NCBI GenBank assembly: GCA_023229245.1
Contig: JALNZU010000014.1
Span: 17,926-81,925 of the forward strand
Length of the DNA: 64,000 bases
Origin: Bacteroidales bacterium
Lineage (GTDB): Bacteria; Bacteroidota; Bacteroidia; Bacteroidales; F082
Reading direction: 5' to 3'
The notes below the pieces were generated by a model. It saw nothing but the letters and a program-made list of their open reading frames with translations. It did no database searches and was not told where the DNA came from. Numbering within the stretch: position 1 is the stretch's first letter; every line of letters starts with the position of its first letter. Of the stretch, positions 1 through 8,136 are shown one piece after another. Position numbers and translations under genes: made by a program.

Positions 1-1
1 C

Positions 2-1465
2 CTTCATTTCAACTGGCATCCGGGCATGAGCTGCAGCTTGAGCCAATCGCGTGCTCAGGCAATAGAAACTGCTCATTTGGTGATAAATGCAATGAAAGAA
101 GATTTTCCTTTTGCTACATCTCTGCATCAACAGCTATATGACGAATTGGAAAGAACAAACCCTGAGAATTCAACAGCTAATCAGTACCTTTTATATGGAA
201 AATGGATGCATGATGAGTACAGAAATACGACTAACAGGTCTATGCAAATACGTGATTCACAAAGGCCGCAACTGCCAACACCTGAAACCAGCCTCAAAGC
301 CAAAGCAGTAGAACAGGTAGTGCATCTGCAAGCGGATACCAAGCAGCAGGAAGACTATGTGATGACGCATAACTTTGAAAAGGTAGAAACAGCAGAAGAA
401 TATAGTGGAGTGTGGCGCGATTTTGACGGATCAGATGAGTTAGAAGATCATCAAGCAGCTCTTGACGAATTACAGATGCGGTTCATGGTAAGAGCGGATG
501 ATCCCACTCACTCGGTATATCAAGCTGAATTTACTGAAAATACATCAATAGCCGAAAGCGATGAACTCATACAGTCAGAAACATTTTACCTGTATGATGA
601 ATGGGATGAAAAAAGGAATACATATAAGACCGAGTACTGTAAAGTGTTTTCTAAAAAACCTACTAAAGCCGATCCAACTTATTATTCCAATGTGTTGACA
701 GAAAATGCAAACACCCTGATATCGCTTAGAAAAGTATTGGCAAATGTAAACAACAAAAGACGTCAGATACGTTATCAGACTCAAGGTGAAGACTTTGATA
801 TTGACGCCGTTACAGATATGTTCGTGGATCTGAAAACCGGGCATACCCCTTCAGAAAAACTATACCTGATGGCACGTAAAAATGAAAAGGACTTGTCTCT
901 CTTGCTCCTTCTGGATAATAGCCTCTCTACCGATAGCTATGCAGCCGGCAACAGGGTCATAGATGTTGAAAAACAAGTCTCTATTCTTTTTGGCGAGATA
1001 CTGCATGAATATGCCATCGATTTTTCGATCTGTAGCTTTTCATCCCATACTCGGAACAAGACTAATTTCGTCACTTTAAAAGCTTTTGACGAAAGTTGGC
1101 AAAACACCAAATACCGTATTGGAGCTATAGAACCAAGCGGATATACCCGTATAGGAGCTTCTATCCGCCATGCTGGTAGCCTGCTTGATCAAAGACCGTC
1201 AAAAAATAAATGGGTGATATTGATATCAGATGGTAAACCTAATGATTACGATCGCTACGAAGGCCGATACGGCATATTCGATGTCAAGCAAGCTTTAAAA
1301 GAATTGCATGCCCGTCATATCCATGCATTTGCACTGGCAATAGAAGCACAGGCACGATATTATCTTCCTCAAATGTTTGGCCAAAATCATTATCAGATAT
1401 TAACCTCTCCGCAAGAATTATTAACCGCTCTAGTAAAATTATATACCAAAATAAAACAATATTGA
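2..1465 (+). CDS. norD: NorD-like nitric oxide reductase activation protein (VWA domain), 5' end missing
   Basis: The frame is open to the left edge, so the true start lies outside; the ATG at position 26 is internal. The C-terminal part is a von Willebrand A domain. Its MIDAS motif DNSLS (D about residue 297 counted from that ATG) is followed by a threonine in SGYTRIGAS and an aspartate in ILISDGKPND. The region before it is acidic and poorly conserved, as is usual for NorD, a cytoplasmic protein needed to activate or assemble NO reductase. The stop codon is 1 nt before norE, so the two are co-transcribed. The catalytic norB and norC are not in the window and are expected upstream. An uncharacterised MoxR-partner VWA protein is the alternative, but the norE/norF neighbours favour NorD. 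Confidence 0.85.
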   Translation, partial: LHFNWHPGMSCSLSQSRAQAIETAHLVINAMKEDFPFATSLHQQLYDELERTNPENSTANQYLLYGKWMHDEYRNTTNRSMQIRDSQRPQLPTPETSLKAKAVEQVVHLQADTKQQEDYVMTHNFEKVETAEEYSGVWRDFDGSDELEDHQAALDELQMRFMVRADDPTHSVYQAEFTENTSIAESDELIQSETFYLYDEWDEKRNTYKTEYCKVFSKKPTKADPTYYSNVLTENANTLISLRKVLANVNNKRRQIRYQTQGEDFDIDAVTDMFVDLKTGHTPSEKLYLMARKNEKDLSLLLLLDNSLSTDSYAAGNRVIDVEKQVSILFGEILHEYAIDFSICSFSSHTRNKTNFVTLKAFDESWQNTKYRIGAIEPSGYTRIGASIRHAGSLLDQRPSKNKWVILISDGKPNDYDRYEGRYGIFDVKQALKELHARHIHAFALAIEAQARYYLPQMFGQNHYQILTSPQELLTALVKLYTKIKQY

Positions 1466-1466
1466 T

Positions 1467-2054
1467 ATGCAACAAAAGATACCAGTAACAAGCTATGCCC
1501 GATTTTCATATCCACCGGGCGGTATACTGATATGGATCATAGTACTGTTAGAACTGATCACTTTTGGAATAGGCCTGATTGGCTTTTTCTATGTCGGAGG
1601 TGAACATAAAGAGATGTTTCATCAGGCGTCCACCCATTTAAGCCCTCTATGGGGTGCAATAAATACAATGGTATTGCTGACGGCTGGATTTTTTATGGTG
1701 AAATCAAGCCACAACTTTAAAGCTAAAGATTTTCTCAAAACTATTTCATGGATGTCATTAGCTATGATAGGTGGACTGTTATTCATGGCGATCAAAGGAG
1801 TAGAGTATTACTCAAAGATACAAGCCGGTATCAGCCTGAATGAAAATTTATTTTTCAACTTTTATTGGGCACTGACTTTTTTCCATCTGATACATGTTTT
1901 GGTTGCACTAGTGATACTGATGGTATTTTATATCAAGCTTAAGAGAAATCCATCTTCACTTGATGAGTTGGATTTTATGGCCGGTGCTGCATTCTGGCAT
2001 ATGTGCGATTTGATCTGGCTCTTTATATTTCCAGCCTTATATTTAGTTTATTAG
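1467..2054 (+). CDS. norE: NorE-like haem-copper oxidase subunit III family protein
   Basis: A 195-residue integral membrane protein with about five hydrophobic segments. The residues FFHLIHVLVAL and the closing segment AFWHMCDLIWLFIFPALY are typical of the cytochrome c oxidase subunit III family. It is shorter than respiratory subunit III (about 260 residues or more with seven helices), which fits the NorE branch. NorE is a non-catalytic accessory of NO reductase that improves its activity. It begins 1 nt after norD and is followed 23 nt later by a subunit IV-like gene, giving the usual norD-norE-norF order. Terminal-oxidase subunit III is the alternative, but no subunit I or II gene is adjacent in the window. 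Confidence 0.8.
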   Translation: MQQKIPVTSYARFSYPPGGILIWIIVLLELITFGIGLIGFFYVGGEHKEMFHQASTHLSPLWGAINTMVLLTAGFFMVKSSHNFKAKDFLKTISWMSLAMIGGLLFMAIKGVEYYSKIQAGISLNENLFFNFYWALTFFHLIHVLVALVILMVFYIKLKRNPSSLDELDFMAGAAFWHMCDLIWLFIFPALYLVY

Positions 2055-2077
2055 TCCTCAAAAAATAAAATATAGTT

Positions 2078-2317
2078 ATGAAACTCAATATCAATCTGGT
2101 ATATATAATACTCTTGCTCCTTACTATAGCTACTTCGCTAACCGCTCTTGCCAATCATGAGAAAGCAACTGTAGTTCTTATTTTGAGTATAGCACTGGCT
2201 AAAGTACTATTAGTCTCCTTTTATTTTATGGAGCTTATTGACGCACACAGAGCCTGGCGGATCATAATATTTGTTTTCGGGATTATACTTATTTCCGGTA
2301 TGTTAGTGTTTTATTAA
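2078..2317 (+). CDS. norF: NorF-like small membrane protein (subunit IV family)
   Basis: A 79-residue protein made almost entirely of three hydrophobic segments. The central segment ends in LLVSFYFMELIDAH, the hallmark of prokaryotic cytochrome c oxidase subunit IV and NorF proteins. It is the last gene of the rightward nor set and converges on the sco gene 36 nt away. NorF is thought to help mature or stabilise NO reductase together with NorE. No strong terminator hairpin is visible between the two converging genes, only a weak AAACC/GGTTT pairing. Confidence 0.75.
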   Translation: MKLNINLVYIILLLLTIATSLTALANHEKATVVLILSIALAKVLLVSFYFMELIDAHRAWRIIIFVFGIILISGMLVFY

Positions 2318-2353
2318 ACCAATGCCTTCTCGATCCCGGTTTGATGCAGTCGC

Positions 2354-2971
2354 TTAGATTGTTTTGATTTTTTGAGCAAAATCAATGGCAGGAGTACTCA
2401 AGCCATCAACAGTATATACGACTACACCGTTTTTGTCCAATAGAATTTTTCGGTTGCTGTGTGTGATATCACCGTCTTCGGACATCTCGAAGCTGATGCC
2501 AAGTGCCACAGCCATATCTTTGATCTGATCAGCGTTTCCGTGCAACAAATGCCATTGATCACTCAGCTGCTGGGCGCTTGCATAGCTGTGTAATCGTTCT
2601 GGCGTATCGCGTATATGATCAAAACTGATCAACACCAATTCAAAAGGCAATGTTTGATTTGAATCAAACTCGGATGCAATATTCTTCAGGTCTTGTATCA
2701 TCATCGGACATGCATATCCACAATGGGTATAGATCATACTTATAACTACCGGGCGACCCTTGAAATCAGCTAATTGAACTGTCTGATCATGAGAGTCTGT
2801 CCATGTATAATCAAAATGATAGATTGAATTACCTGGTAGTTCGTCGGTTTCTGATACTGTATGAGCTTCCTGTACGTTATGTCTGTGTGCCTGGTTTTCA
2901 GCCGGATTTTGCTGGCAAGCAGTTAAATACAACAGGAATATACCTGCAATTATTTCAATAAGTTTTGACAT
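2354..2971 (-). CDS. SCO1/SenC family copper chaperone, lipoprotein
   Basis: A 205-residue protein with a lipobox (LTAC) near residue 19, so it is anchored to a membrane outside the cytoplasm. The thioredoxin-like SCO domain has the copper-binding CxxxC motif as CGYAC, and the distal histidine lies in the segment GDITHSNRKILLD. SCO proteins deliver copper to, or keep reduced the cysteines of, copper enzymes, classically the CuA centre. Here the gene is the last of the leftward nirK set, 24 nt after nirV, which suggests (inference) that it serves the copper nitrite reductase. A histidine-rich stretch after the lipobox may also bind copper. Confidence 0.9.
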   Translation of the reverse strand: MSKLIEIIAGIFLLYLTACQQNPAENQAHRHNVQEAHTVSETDELPGNSIYHFDYTWTDSHDQTVQLADFKGRPVVISMIYTHCGYACPMMIQDLKNIASEFDSNQTLPFELVLISFDHIRDTPERLHSYASAQQLSDQWHLLHGNADQIKDMAVALGISFEMSEDGDITHSNRKILLDKNGVVVYTVDGLSTPAIDFAQKIKTI

Positions 2972-2995
2972 AGTATTGTGTGTATATTTGATTTG

Positions 2996-3790
2996 TTATG
3001 GATGTGGTGCTGATGAAGCAGCACATCTGAATCCTAAATTTCTTACTGTGTAATTTCCTTTCAGGCTGGAACGAAATGCAAAGCGTATGAACCCGGTATA
3101 GTCCGATGCATCCACTACATCCATTGATGCGCTGCCGCAGAACAACCCTTGTGGTATTACATCCTGACCCCGTGAATCATCACTGCTTTTCATGGCATCA
3201 AAATCAAGTACCCATTCCCATACCTGACCATACATATCCCACAGTCCGTAGCTGTTTTCATAGATGCTTCCAACCGGTTTCCCGGCTTCAATACGGCGGC
3301 TGTACCAGTTTGCTATGATTTCTTGAAGGATGCTGTCGTTGATTGATCTTCCTATAGGTGGTGCTGAAGCGGCATATTCCCATTCTGCTGTAGTAGGAAG
3401 CCTTTTGCCTAATGAGCGGCAATAAGCTCGGGCAGCAAACCACGAAACATTAACCACTGGCTGTTTGGATAAAACTCTTTGATCCGATTCGCTGCGATTC
3501 TTCCAATGGATCAGATAGTTCTCATCAGCAAAAACAGGCTTTACTTTTTCAGACGACCATTCAGGATGGTGAGCCACAAACTGTTCATATTCCTCGTTGG
3601 TTACCTGCTTTTTGTCCAAATAAAACGTGCTGACCGAAATCAAGGTGTCTGTACCTTTAAAAAATGGTCTCCAATAGCCATCTGGTATCTTTACCATTGA
3701 AGCGTCCTGGGCGATCAGCTTGTAGCTTGTGCCTAAAACAAGTCCAATGATCAGCCAGATTATGCCAATCCTATTTTTATTTCTGTTCAT
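2996..3790 (-). CDS. nirV: NirV-like SUMF1/FGE-fold protein
   Basis: A 264-residue exported protein with a signal peptide ending near LIAQ. It has the formylglycine-generating-enzyme fold: TFYLDKKQVTNEEYEQFV, PVVNVSWFAARAYCRSLGKR, RLPTTAEWEYAA and the closing NLGFRCA. Its start overlaps the end of nirK by 14 nt, the arrangement known for nirV, which follows nirK in several denitrifiers. The cysteine pair that does the oxidation in true formylglycine-generating enzymes is not visible: the segment before the closing motif reads FAFRSSLKGNYTVRN, without cysteine. It is therefore unlikely to make formylglycine. A structural or copper-site maturation role beside NirK is inference. Confidence 0.8.
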   Translation of the reverse strand: MNRNKNRIGIIWLIIGLVLGTSYKLIAQDASMVKIPDGYWRPFFKGTDTLISVSTFYLDKKQVTNEEYEQFVAHHPEWSSEKVKPVFADENYLIHWKNRSESDQRVLSKQPVVNVSWFAARAYCRSLGKRLPTTAEWEYAASAPPIGRSINDSILQEIIANWYSRRIEAGKPVGSIYENSYGLWDMYGQVWEWVLDFDAMKSSDDSRGQDVIPQGLFCGSASMDVVDASDYTGFIRFAFRSSLKGNYTVRNLGFRCAASSAPHP

Positions 3791-5240
3791 TGCGCCACTC
3801 TTTTACTTTGGCCGCAGTTACTAATCCTCCACCATTGTCGAAGTTATTCAGCACATATGTAATTACGCTGGCAGCTTGATCGTCGTTGAGTGAGACAGCG
3901 GGCATGATATTGTTGTACTTCACACCGTTTACCATGATCTCACCTTGTAGTCCATCCAACACAACTCCTATCCCGTGATCGCTACGTGCTTGTAGAAAAT
4001 CGGAATTAACCAATGGAGGAAATGTTCCTGTTATTCCGCTGCCGTTTTCCATATGGCAAGCCATACAGTTTTGTTTATACAGGATTTGACCTGCTGTTAT
4101 GCGTTCTTCTAAAGTTTTTTCGGGTATGTCAAGCTGTTCAATTTGTCGTTTACCCGAGCTGATCGACTGTATGGCTGATCCTTCTGGTAAGTACACTTCT
4201 TCTTTTTGCTTTCCGGTGAACACGGCAAATTGTTCTTCACCTTGAACCTCTATCTGTGCTAAAGCGCCTTTATTGAAAGCCCGGAAAATACTATGATCTA
4301 CTAAATGGAGAGTGCCGGGTACTTCGCATTTAAATTCAGCTATGGCAGCTCCTCCGGCAGGTACCAAAGTGGTTTGCACATCTTTATTGATCAGGGTTCC
4401 ACCTTCTACATATACCTTGTTGAATATTTCTCCTATCACATGAAACGAAGATACTAAGTTAGGTCCTCCGTTTCCGATGAACAGCCTGACGGTTTCACCT
4501 ACTTTGACTTTCATCCTGTTATTGCCGGAAGCAGCACCTACGGCTCCATTCATCACAACATAATCCGGTCTTTCATCCATTGCTTTCTGCATGTCAAAAT
4601 CCTGATGTCCTTTTTCACCGAAACTACCAGTGGTATAAAACTCGCTTTGCATGATATAAAATTCATGATCAACTGGTGGAAGCCCTTCCAATGGTTCAAC
4701 TAATATCAAGCCGTACATACCGTTGGCAATATGCATACCTACCGGTGCTGTTGCACAGTGATACACATATAATCCCTGATTGAGGGCTCTGAAGGTAAAC
4801 TGGGCACTCTTCCCAGGAGCAATCAAAGAAGCTTCAGCTCCACCTCCCGGACCAGTCACTGCGTGTAAGTCAATATTATGCGGAAGCAGATTGTCAGGAT
4901 GATTGTGTAAATGAAATTCAACCAGATCACCTTGTCGGATACGAATAAATTTGCCGGGTACCTGACCGCCAAAAGTCCAGAAAGTATAGTCAACTCCATC
5001 GGCTAATCGTTCAGTCTTTTCGATGATCTCTAAATCAACCCGAACAAAGGCATTGCCTTTTTCCGGACGTGATGGAGGAACATAAGGAGCATCAGTAAGC
5101 TCGGCAAATACTTCCCGATCGGGTAGCTTGGTTAAATCTACCTGATAACCGGCTGATTTATCTTTGCAACTATTCAGAGAAAACAACATCATCCATACTA
5201 AAGTGATGATAAAAAAATTGAGGTAGGTGTTACGTTTCAT
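3777..5240 (-). CDS. nirK: Copper nitrite reductase NirK with C-terminal cytochrome c domain
   Basis: A 487-residue enzyme reducing nitrite to NO. It starts with a lipobox (LNSC near residue 25). Two cupredoxin domains follow, with copper ligands visible in LPHNIDLHAV, in the type 1 segment YHCATAPVGMHI (Cys, His, Met), and in the type 2 histidines of SFHVIGE and LVDHSIF. After about residue 370 a class I cytochrome c domain carries the haem motif CMACH, with a candidate Met ligand in NNIMPAVS. This three-domain form is known from some bacteria and lets the enzyme take electrons through its own haem. It heads the leftward nirK-nirV-sco set, with the Rrf2 regulator upstream. A 14-bp AT palindrome lies between its start and the Rrf2 stop. 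Confidence 0.95.
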   Translation of the reverse strand: MKRNTYLNFFIITLVWMMLFSLNSCKDKSAGYQVDLTKLPDREVFAELTDAPYVPPSRPEKGNAFVRVDLEIIEKTERLADGVDYTFWTFGGQVPGKFIRIRQGDLVEFHLHNHPDNLLPHNIDLHAVTGPGGGAEASLIAPGKSAQFTFRALNQGLYVYHCATAPVGMHIANGMYGLILVEPLEGLPPVDHEFYIMQSEFYTTGSFGEKGHQDFDMQKAMDERPDYVVMNGAVGAASGNNRMKVKVGETVRLFIGNGGPNLVSSFHVIGEIFNKVYVEGGTLINKDVQTTLVPAGGAAIAEFKCEVPGTLHLVDHSIFRAFNKGALAQIEVQGEEQFAVFTGKQKEEVYLPEGSAIQSISSGKRQIEQLDIPEKTLEERITAGQILYKQNCMACHMENGSGITGTFPPLVNSDFLQARSDHGIGVVLDGLQGEIMVNGVKYNNIMPAVSLNDDQAASVITYVLNNFDNGGGLVTAAKVKEWRNEQK

Positions 5241-5269
5241 TGTATTTAATAGTTAATAATCTTTTTATC

Positions 5270-5283
5270 TTAAATTAATTTAA
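5270..5283. promoter_or_regulatory. Perfect 14-bp AT palindrome upstream of nirK
   Basis: TTAAATTAATTTAA is its own reverse complement. It lies 30 nt before the nirK start codon in the 49-nt gap after the Rrf2 gene. The overlapping 12-mer ATCTTAAATTAA (5267-5278) recurs in inverted form at 5894-5905, upstream of the Rrf2 gene. It could be an operator for the Rrf2 protein or simply AT-rich promoter DNA. Confidence 0.35.
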
Positions 5284-5289
5284 AAAAAC

Positions 5290-5727
5290 TTATTTAATTC
5301 GTTTAAGTTGTGTATGACCAGCTTGAAGCTGAGTAGCTAAGCTGGCTATTGTATTATCGGTTAATAGTTGTGTGAACCCATCACGTATTTGACTAAATTC
5401 TAAATGAATAGGGCATGGATTGGTGTCAGAACAGTATCTGAGCCCTAATCCGCAATCTGAGATGCTATTTAGTCCGTCAATTGCTTTAACTATTTCAAGC
5501 AGTGGAACTTGTGCTTGGGTAGGTGTTAAATAAAAGCCGCCATTGGGTCCTTTGAGCGACGAAACAATTTGTTGTTTGCTCAACGACTGCATAATTTTCG
5601 CTGTAAAGGGTTCGGGGGAATCAATTTCAGCAGCAAGTTCTTTAATATTTATCTTCACCTCTTCATGTGCTCGGGAAGCTAAATAAATCATTGCTCTTAT
5701 GGCGTATTTACAAGCTTTGGAAAGCAT
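5290..5727 (-). CDS. Rrf2 family transcriptional regulator (NsrR/IscR-like)
   Basis: A 145-residue protein with the Rrf2 winged helix at the start (MLSKACKYAIRAMIYLA) and the wing motif SLKGPNGGFYL. Three cysteines are spaced C-x6-C-x5-C (CGLGLRYC followed by SDTNPC), the position that holds a [2Fe-2S] or [4Fe-4S] cluster in IscR and NsrR. It lies 49 nt upstream of nirK in the same orientation. With nirK and nor genes as neighbours, an NO-sensing role like NsrR is the best inference; a general iron-sulfur or redox sensor is the alternative. Palindromic sequences upstream of the gene may be its operators. Confidence 0.85.
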   Translation of the reverse strand: MLSKACKYAIRAMIYLASRAHEEVKINIKELAAEIDSPEPFTAKIMQSLSKQQIVSSLKGPNGGFYLTPTQAQVPLLEIVKAIDGLNSISDCGLGLRYCSDTNPCPIHLEFSQIRDGFTQLLTDNTIASLATQLQAGHTQLKRIK

Positions 5728-5822
5728 GTCTTAATTTGGTTTTGTGTAAAACTACAAAAAAAATTTGAATGTTCATACTTACTTACTCAAAGACGAGCCT
5801 GCTTTAGACTTATATCTGATCC

Positions 5823-5844
5823 ATTAGATGATTCATCATCTGAT
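5823..5844. repeat. Inverted repeat AGATGA/TCATCT upstream of the Rrf2 gene
   Basis: Arms AGATGA and TCATCT with a TTCA centre are perfect, and the stem extends to 9 bp if one G-T pair is allowed. It lies about 96 nt upstream of the Rrf2 start. The half-site resembles the AGATG core of known NsrR sites, but spacing differs, so the operator call is tentative. Confidence 0.35.
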
Positions 5845-5867
5845 CAGGTATCTTCACTTGCCGACTG

Positions 5868-5887
5868 ATCTTTGACGGCTCAAAGAT
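5868..5887. repeat. Perfect 8-bp stem hairpin
   Basis: ATCTTTGA and TCAAAGAT flank a CGGC centre. It is not followed by a T-run on either strand, so it is not a normal terminator. It sits 24 nt to the right of the inverted repeat at 5823-5844 in the same regulatory gap. Confidence 0.35.
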
Positions 5888-6183
5888 AAGACGTTAATTT
5901 AAGATTTAAATATATTTTTTTCTTTTTTTAACAAATTCTTAATCTGAGCTTTAAATTGCGTACCGGGATTAAAGATCATCTGCTGTATTTTGTGTTGGAT
6001 TCACTTATCGAACAAGGCTAGTGTAATAGCCTGAATAGTTTTTTCTATATGGTTAAGTGTTGGCTAATCAATATGCTGCAGCTGACAAATCAAGAATTTC
6101 ATGATTAGAGACTGGTCTTGGTTTTGTCTTCTATTGGCGATTTTTTTGTTTCTTTGCCCAAAGTTTTTTAGCCCCTATTGGCC

Positions 6184-7668
6184 ATGCAACATCAACAGAT
6201 CACACATCAGCTGACGGTTTATAATTCGTTAAACCGAAAGAAAGAACTATTCAATCCATTGAAGCCACCTTTTGTGGGGATGTATGTGTGTGGTCCTACA
6301 GTATATGGTGACGCTCATTTGGGGCATGCACGACCGGCTATAACTTTTGATTTGTTGTTTCGATATTTGAAACACATAGGCTATAGTGTGCGCTATGTCC
6401 GAAATATTACTGATGTGGGTCATTTGGAGAGTGATTCGGATGAGGGTGAGGACAAGATTGAAAAAAAAGCCAGATTAGAGCAACTTGAACCCATGGAGGT
6501 GGTTAATTTTTATACGATCCAATATCATCGGATGATGGACCGTTTGAATGTGCTACGTCCATCCATCGAGCCGTATGCTTCAGGACATATAGTGGAGCAA
6601 ATTGAGATGGTAAAAAAAATTTTAGAGAAGGGATATGCTTATCAATCTTCCGGTTCAATTTATTTTGATGTGGTGAAGTACAGTCAATCCCATCATTATG
6701 GTATATTATCAGGCAGGAAATTAGATGATTTGCTTAGTTCTACCCGTGAGTTATCGGGTCAGGATGAGAAAAGGAATAGTGCTGATTTTGCTCTTTGGAA
6801 AAAGGCTGATCCATTGCATATCATGCGTTGGCCATCGCCTTGGGGAGAAGGGTTTCCGGGTTGGCATATGGAATGCTCGGCTATGAGCAGTAAATATCTT
6901 GGTAAAGAGTTCGATATACATGGTGGTGGAATGGATTTACTGTTTCCACATCACGAATCGGAGATAGCACAGTCGGTTATCGCCAATGGGAAACCGCCGG
7001 TTCGTTATTGGATGCATAATAATATGGTGACTATTAACGGACAGAAAATGGGAAAATCGCTTGGTAATGCTTTGTCATTAGAAGATTTTTTCACCGGTTC
7101 GCATCCTTTGTTAGAGCAGGCTTACAGTCCGATGGTCATACGTTTTTTTATGCTGCAGGCACATTATAGAAGCACTCTTGATTTCTCAAACGCTGCTTTG
7201 CAGGCAGCTGAAAAGGGGCTTAAACGTTTGCTCAATGCGGTTAGGGAGGTGGATCAAATTAAAGCTGAAATATCTGCTGAAAGGCATGATGTAGTTTCTA
7301 TTCAAAAGGCTGCTTATGAAGCAATGAATGATGACTTGAACAGCCCGGTAGCTATTGCTAATCTTTTTGAGGCAGTGCGCTTGGTAAACTCAGTCAAGGA
7401 GGGCCATCATCGCATTCATCCCGAAGACCTTGAGGTCTTGAAACAGTTCTTTGAGGTGTTTGTGTTTGAATTGCTTGGATTGAGTGAGGAGGATGAAAAT
7501 CAAGATCAGGAATTAGTAAACGGCCTGATGGAAACCATCATACAGCTTAGACAACAAGCCAGACAACGGAAAGATTATGCCACAAGTGATCTGATCCGGG
7601 ATAAATTAGCCGAAATAAATATACAGCTTAAAGACGGAAAAGAGGGAACTGTCTGGGAAAGGAAATAA
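6184..7668 (+). CDS. cysS: Cysteinyl-tRNA synthetase
   Basis: Class I aminoacyl-tRNA synthetase charging tRNA-Cys. The HIGH-type motif is HLGH within VYGDAHLGHARP and the KMSKS-type motif is KMGKS within NGQKMGKSLGN. The zinc-site segments CGPTVYG, WHMECSAM and GGGMDLLFPHHESE are intact. At 494 residues it has normal length, with the expected C-terminal helical domain. The ATG at 6184 is chosen over a TTG two codons upstream because the protein aligns from MQHQQ and ATG is the usual start. It stands alone; it converges on an arsR-type gene 45 nt away. Confidence 0.97.
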   Translation: MQHQQITHQLTVYNSLNRKKELFNPLKPPFVGMYVCGPTVYGDAHLGHARPAITFDLLFRYLKHIGYSVRYVRNITDVGHLESDSDEGEDKIEKKARLEQLEPMEVVNFYTIQYHRMMDRLNVLRPSIEPYASGHIVEQIEMVKKILEKGYAYQSSGSIYFDVVKYSQSHHYGILSGRKLDDLLSSTRELSGQDEKRNSADFALWKKADPLHIMRWPSPWGEGFPGWHMECSAMSSKYLGKEFDIHGGGMDLLFPHHESEIAQSVIANGKPPVRYWMHNNMVTINGQKMGKSLGNALSLEDFFTGSHPLLEQAYSPMVIRFFMLQAHYRSTLDFSNAALQAAEKGLKRLLNAVREVDQIKAEISAERHDVVSIQKAAYEAMNDDLNSPVAIANLFEAVRLVNSVKEGHHRIHPEDLEVLKQFFEVFVFELLGLSEEDENQDQELVNGLMETIIQLRQQARQRKDYATSDLIRDKLAEINIQLKDGKEGTVWERK

Positions 7669-7713
7669 ACAGAAATCAAACTGATAGTAAGACTTGACAA
7701 GCTGATCCATGAC

Positions 7714-8004
7714 TTATGATCGGCCAATACATTTGATGATCTCAGCGAGAGATTCGTTTTCAAGTGTATAGAAGATTCTTTTCCCTTCTCGTTTTGAAAC
7801 AAGTACCCCTTTGTTTTTGAGTATGTTAAGATGATGCGAAGCCGAAGCTTGCTCAATATCCAAACGTAAATAAATTTCAGTAACACTCATGCGTTCTACA
7901 CCCGATAACATTTCAATAATGGCAATACGGGTAGGATGTGCTAAAGCCTTTAATTTGGAAGCTAATTGTTCTAATTTGACGGCATCAATTTGAATAGGCT
8001 CCAT
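7714..8004 (-). CDS. ArsR/SmtB family transcriptional regulator
   Basis: A 96-residue winged-helix protein. It has LKALAHPTRIAIIEML, then the recognition region SVTEIYLRLDIEQASASHHL, then the wing VSKREGKRIFYTL. The usual metal-site cysteine motif of arsenic sensors (CxC in the recognition helix) is absent and the only cysteine is near the C-terminus, so the signal need not be a metal. No transporter or detoxification gene is adjacent. A perfect 8-bp inverted repeat covers its own promoter, which supports autorepression. Confidence 0.88.
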   Translation of the reverse strand: MEPIQIDAVKLEQLASKLKALAHPTRIAIIEMLSGVERMSVTEIYLRLDIEQASASHHLNILKNKGVLVSKREGKRIFYTLENESLAEIIKCIGRS

Positions 8005-8024
8005 AATGAATCAGATTATTTCAG

Positions 8025-8032
8025 CAAAAATA
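8025..8032 (-). promoter_or_regulatory. Bacteroidota -7 box (TATTTTTG) of the arsR-type gene
   Basis: On the minus strand this reads TATTTTTG, an exact TAnnTTTG match, 20 nt before the start codon. The operator at 8037-8060 lies immediately upstream of it, where it would cover the spacer and -33 region. Confidence 0.6.
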
Positions 8033-8036
8033 CATA

Positions 8037-8060
8037 TTACTGTTAATAAATAAACAGTAA
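8037..8060. promoter_or_regulatory. Candidate autoregulatory operator of the arsR-type gene
   Basis: TTACTGTT and AACAGTAA are perfect inverted 8-bp arms around the 8-nt centre AATAAATA. It is 33-56 nt upstream of the regulator's start and directly upstream of its -7 box, as expected for an ArsR-family autorepressor site. Confidence 0.65.
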
Positions 8061-8136
8061 CATATATAAATAACTATTTTTCACTATAATATAGAAGCAG
8101 TCTAAACTACAGAAGTATTTTCAGGCATGCGTCCAA

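Larger units (their letters stand above)
5728..6183. other. 456-nt intergenic region between divergent Rrf2 and cysS genes
   Basis: No reading frame worth keeping and no tRNA-like fold was seen. It contains two short hairpins (5823-5844 and 5868-5887), an AT-rich stretch from about 5894 to 5935, and a promoter-like TTTCTTTG close to the cysS start. It is long enough to hold control sites for both genes or a small RNA. Confidence 0.6.
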
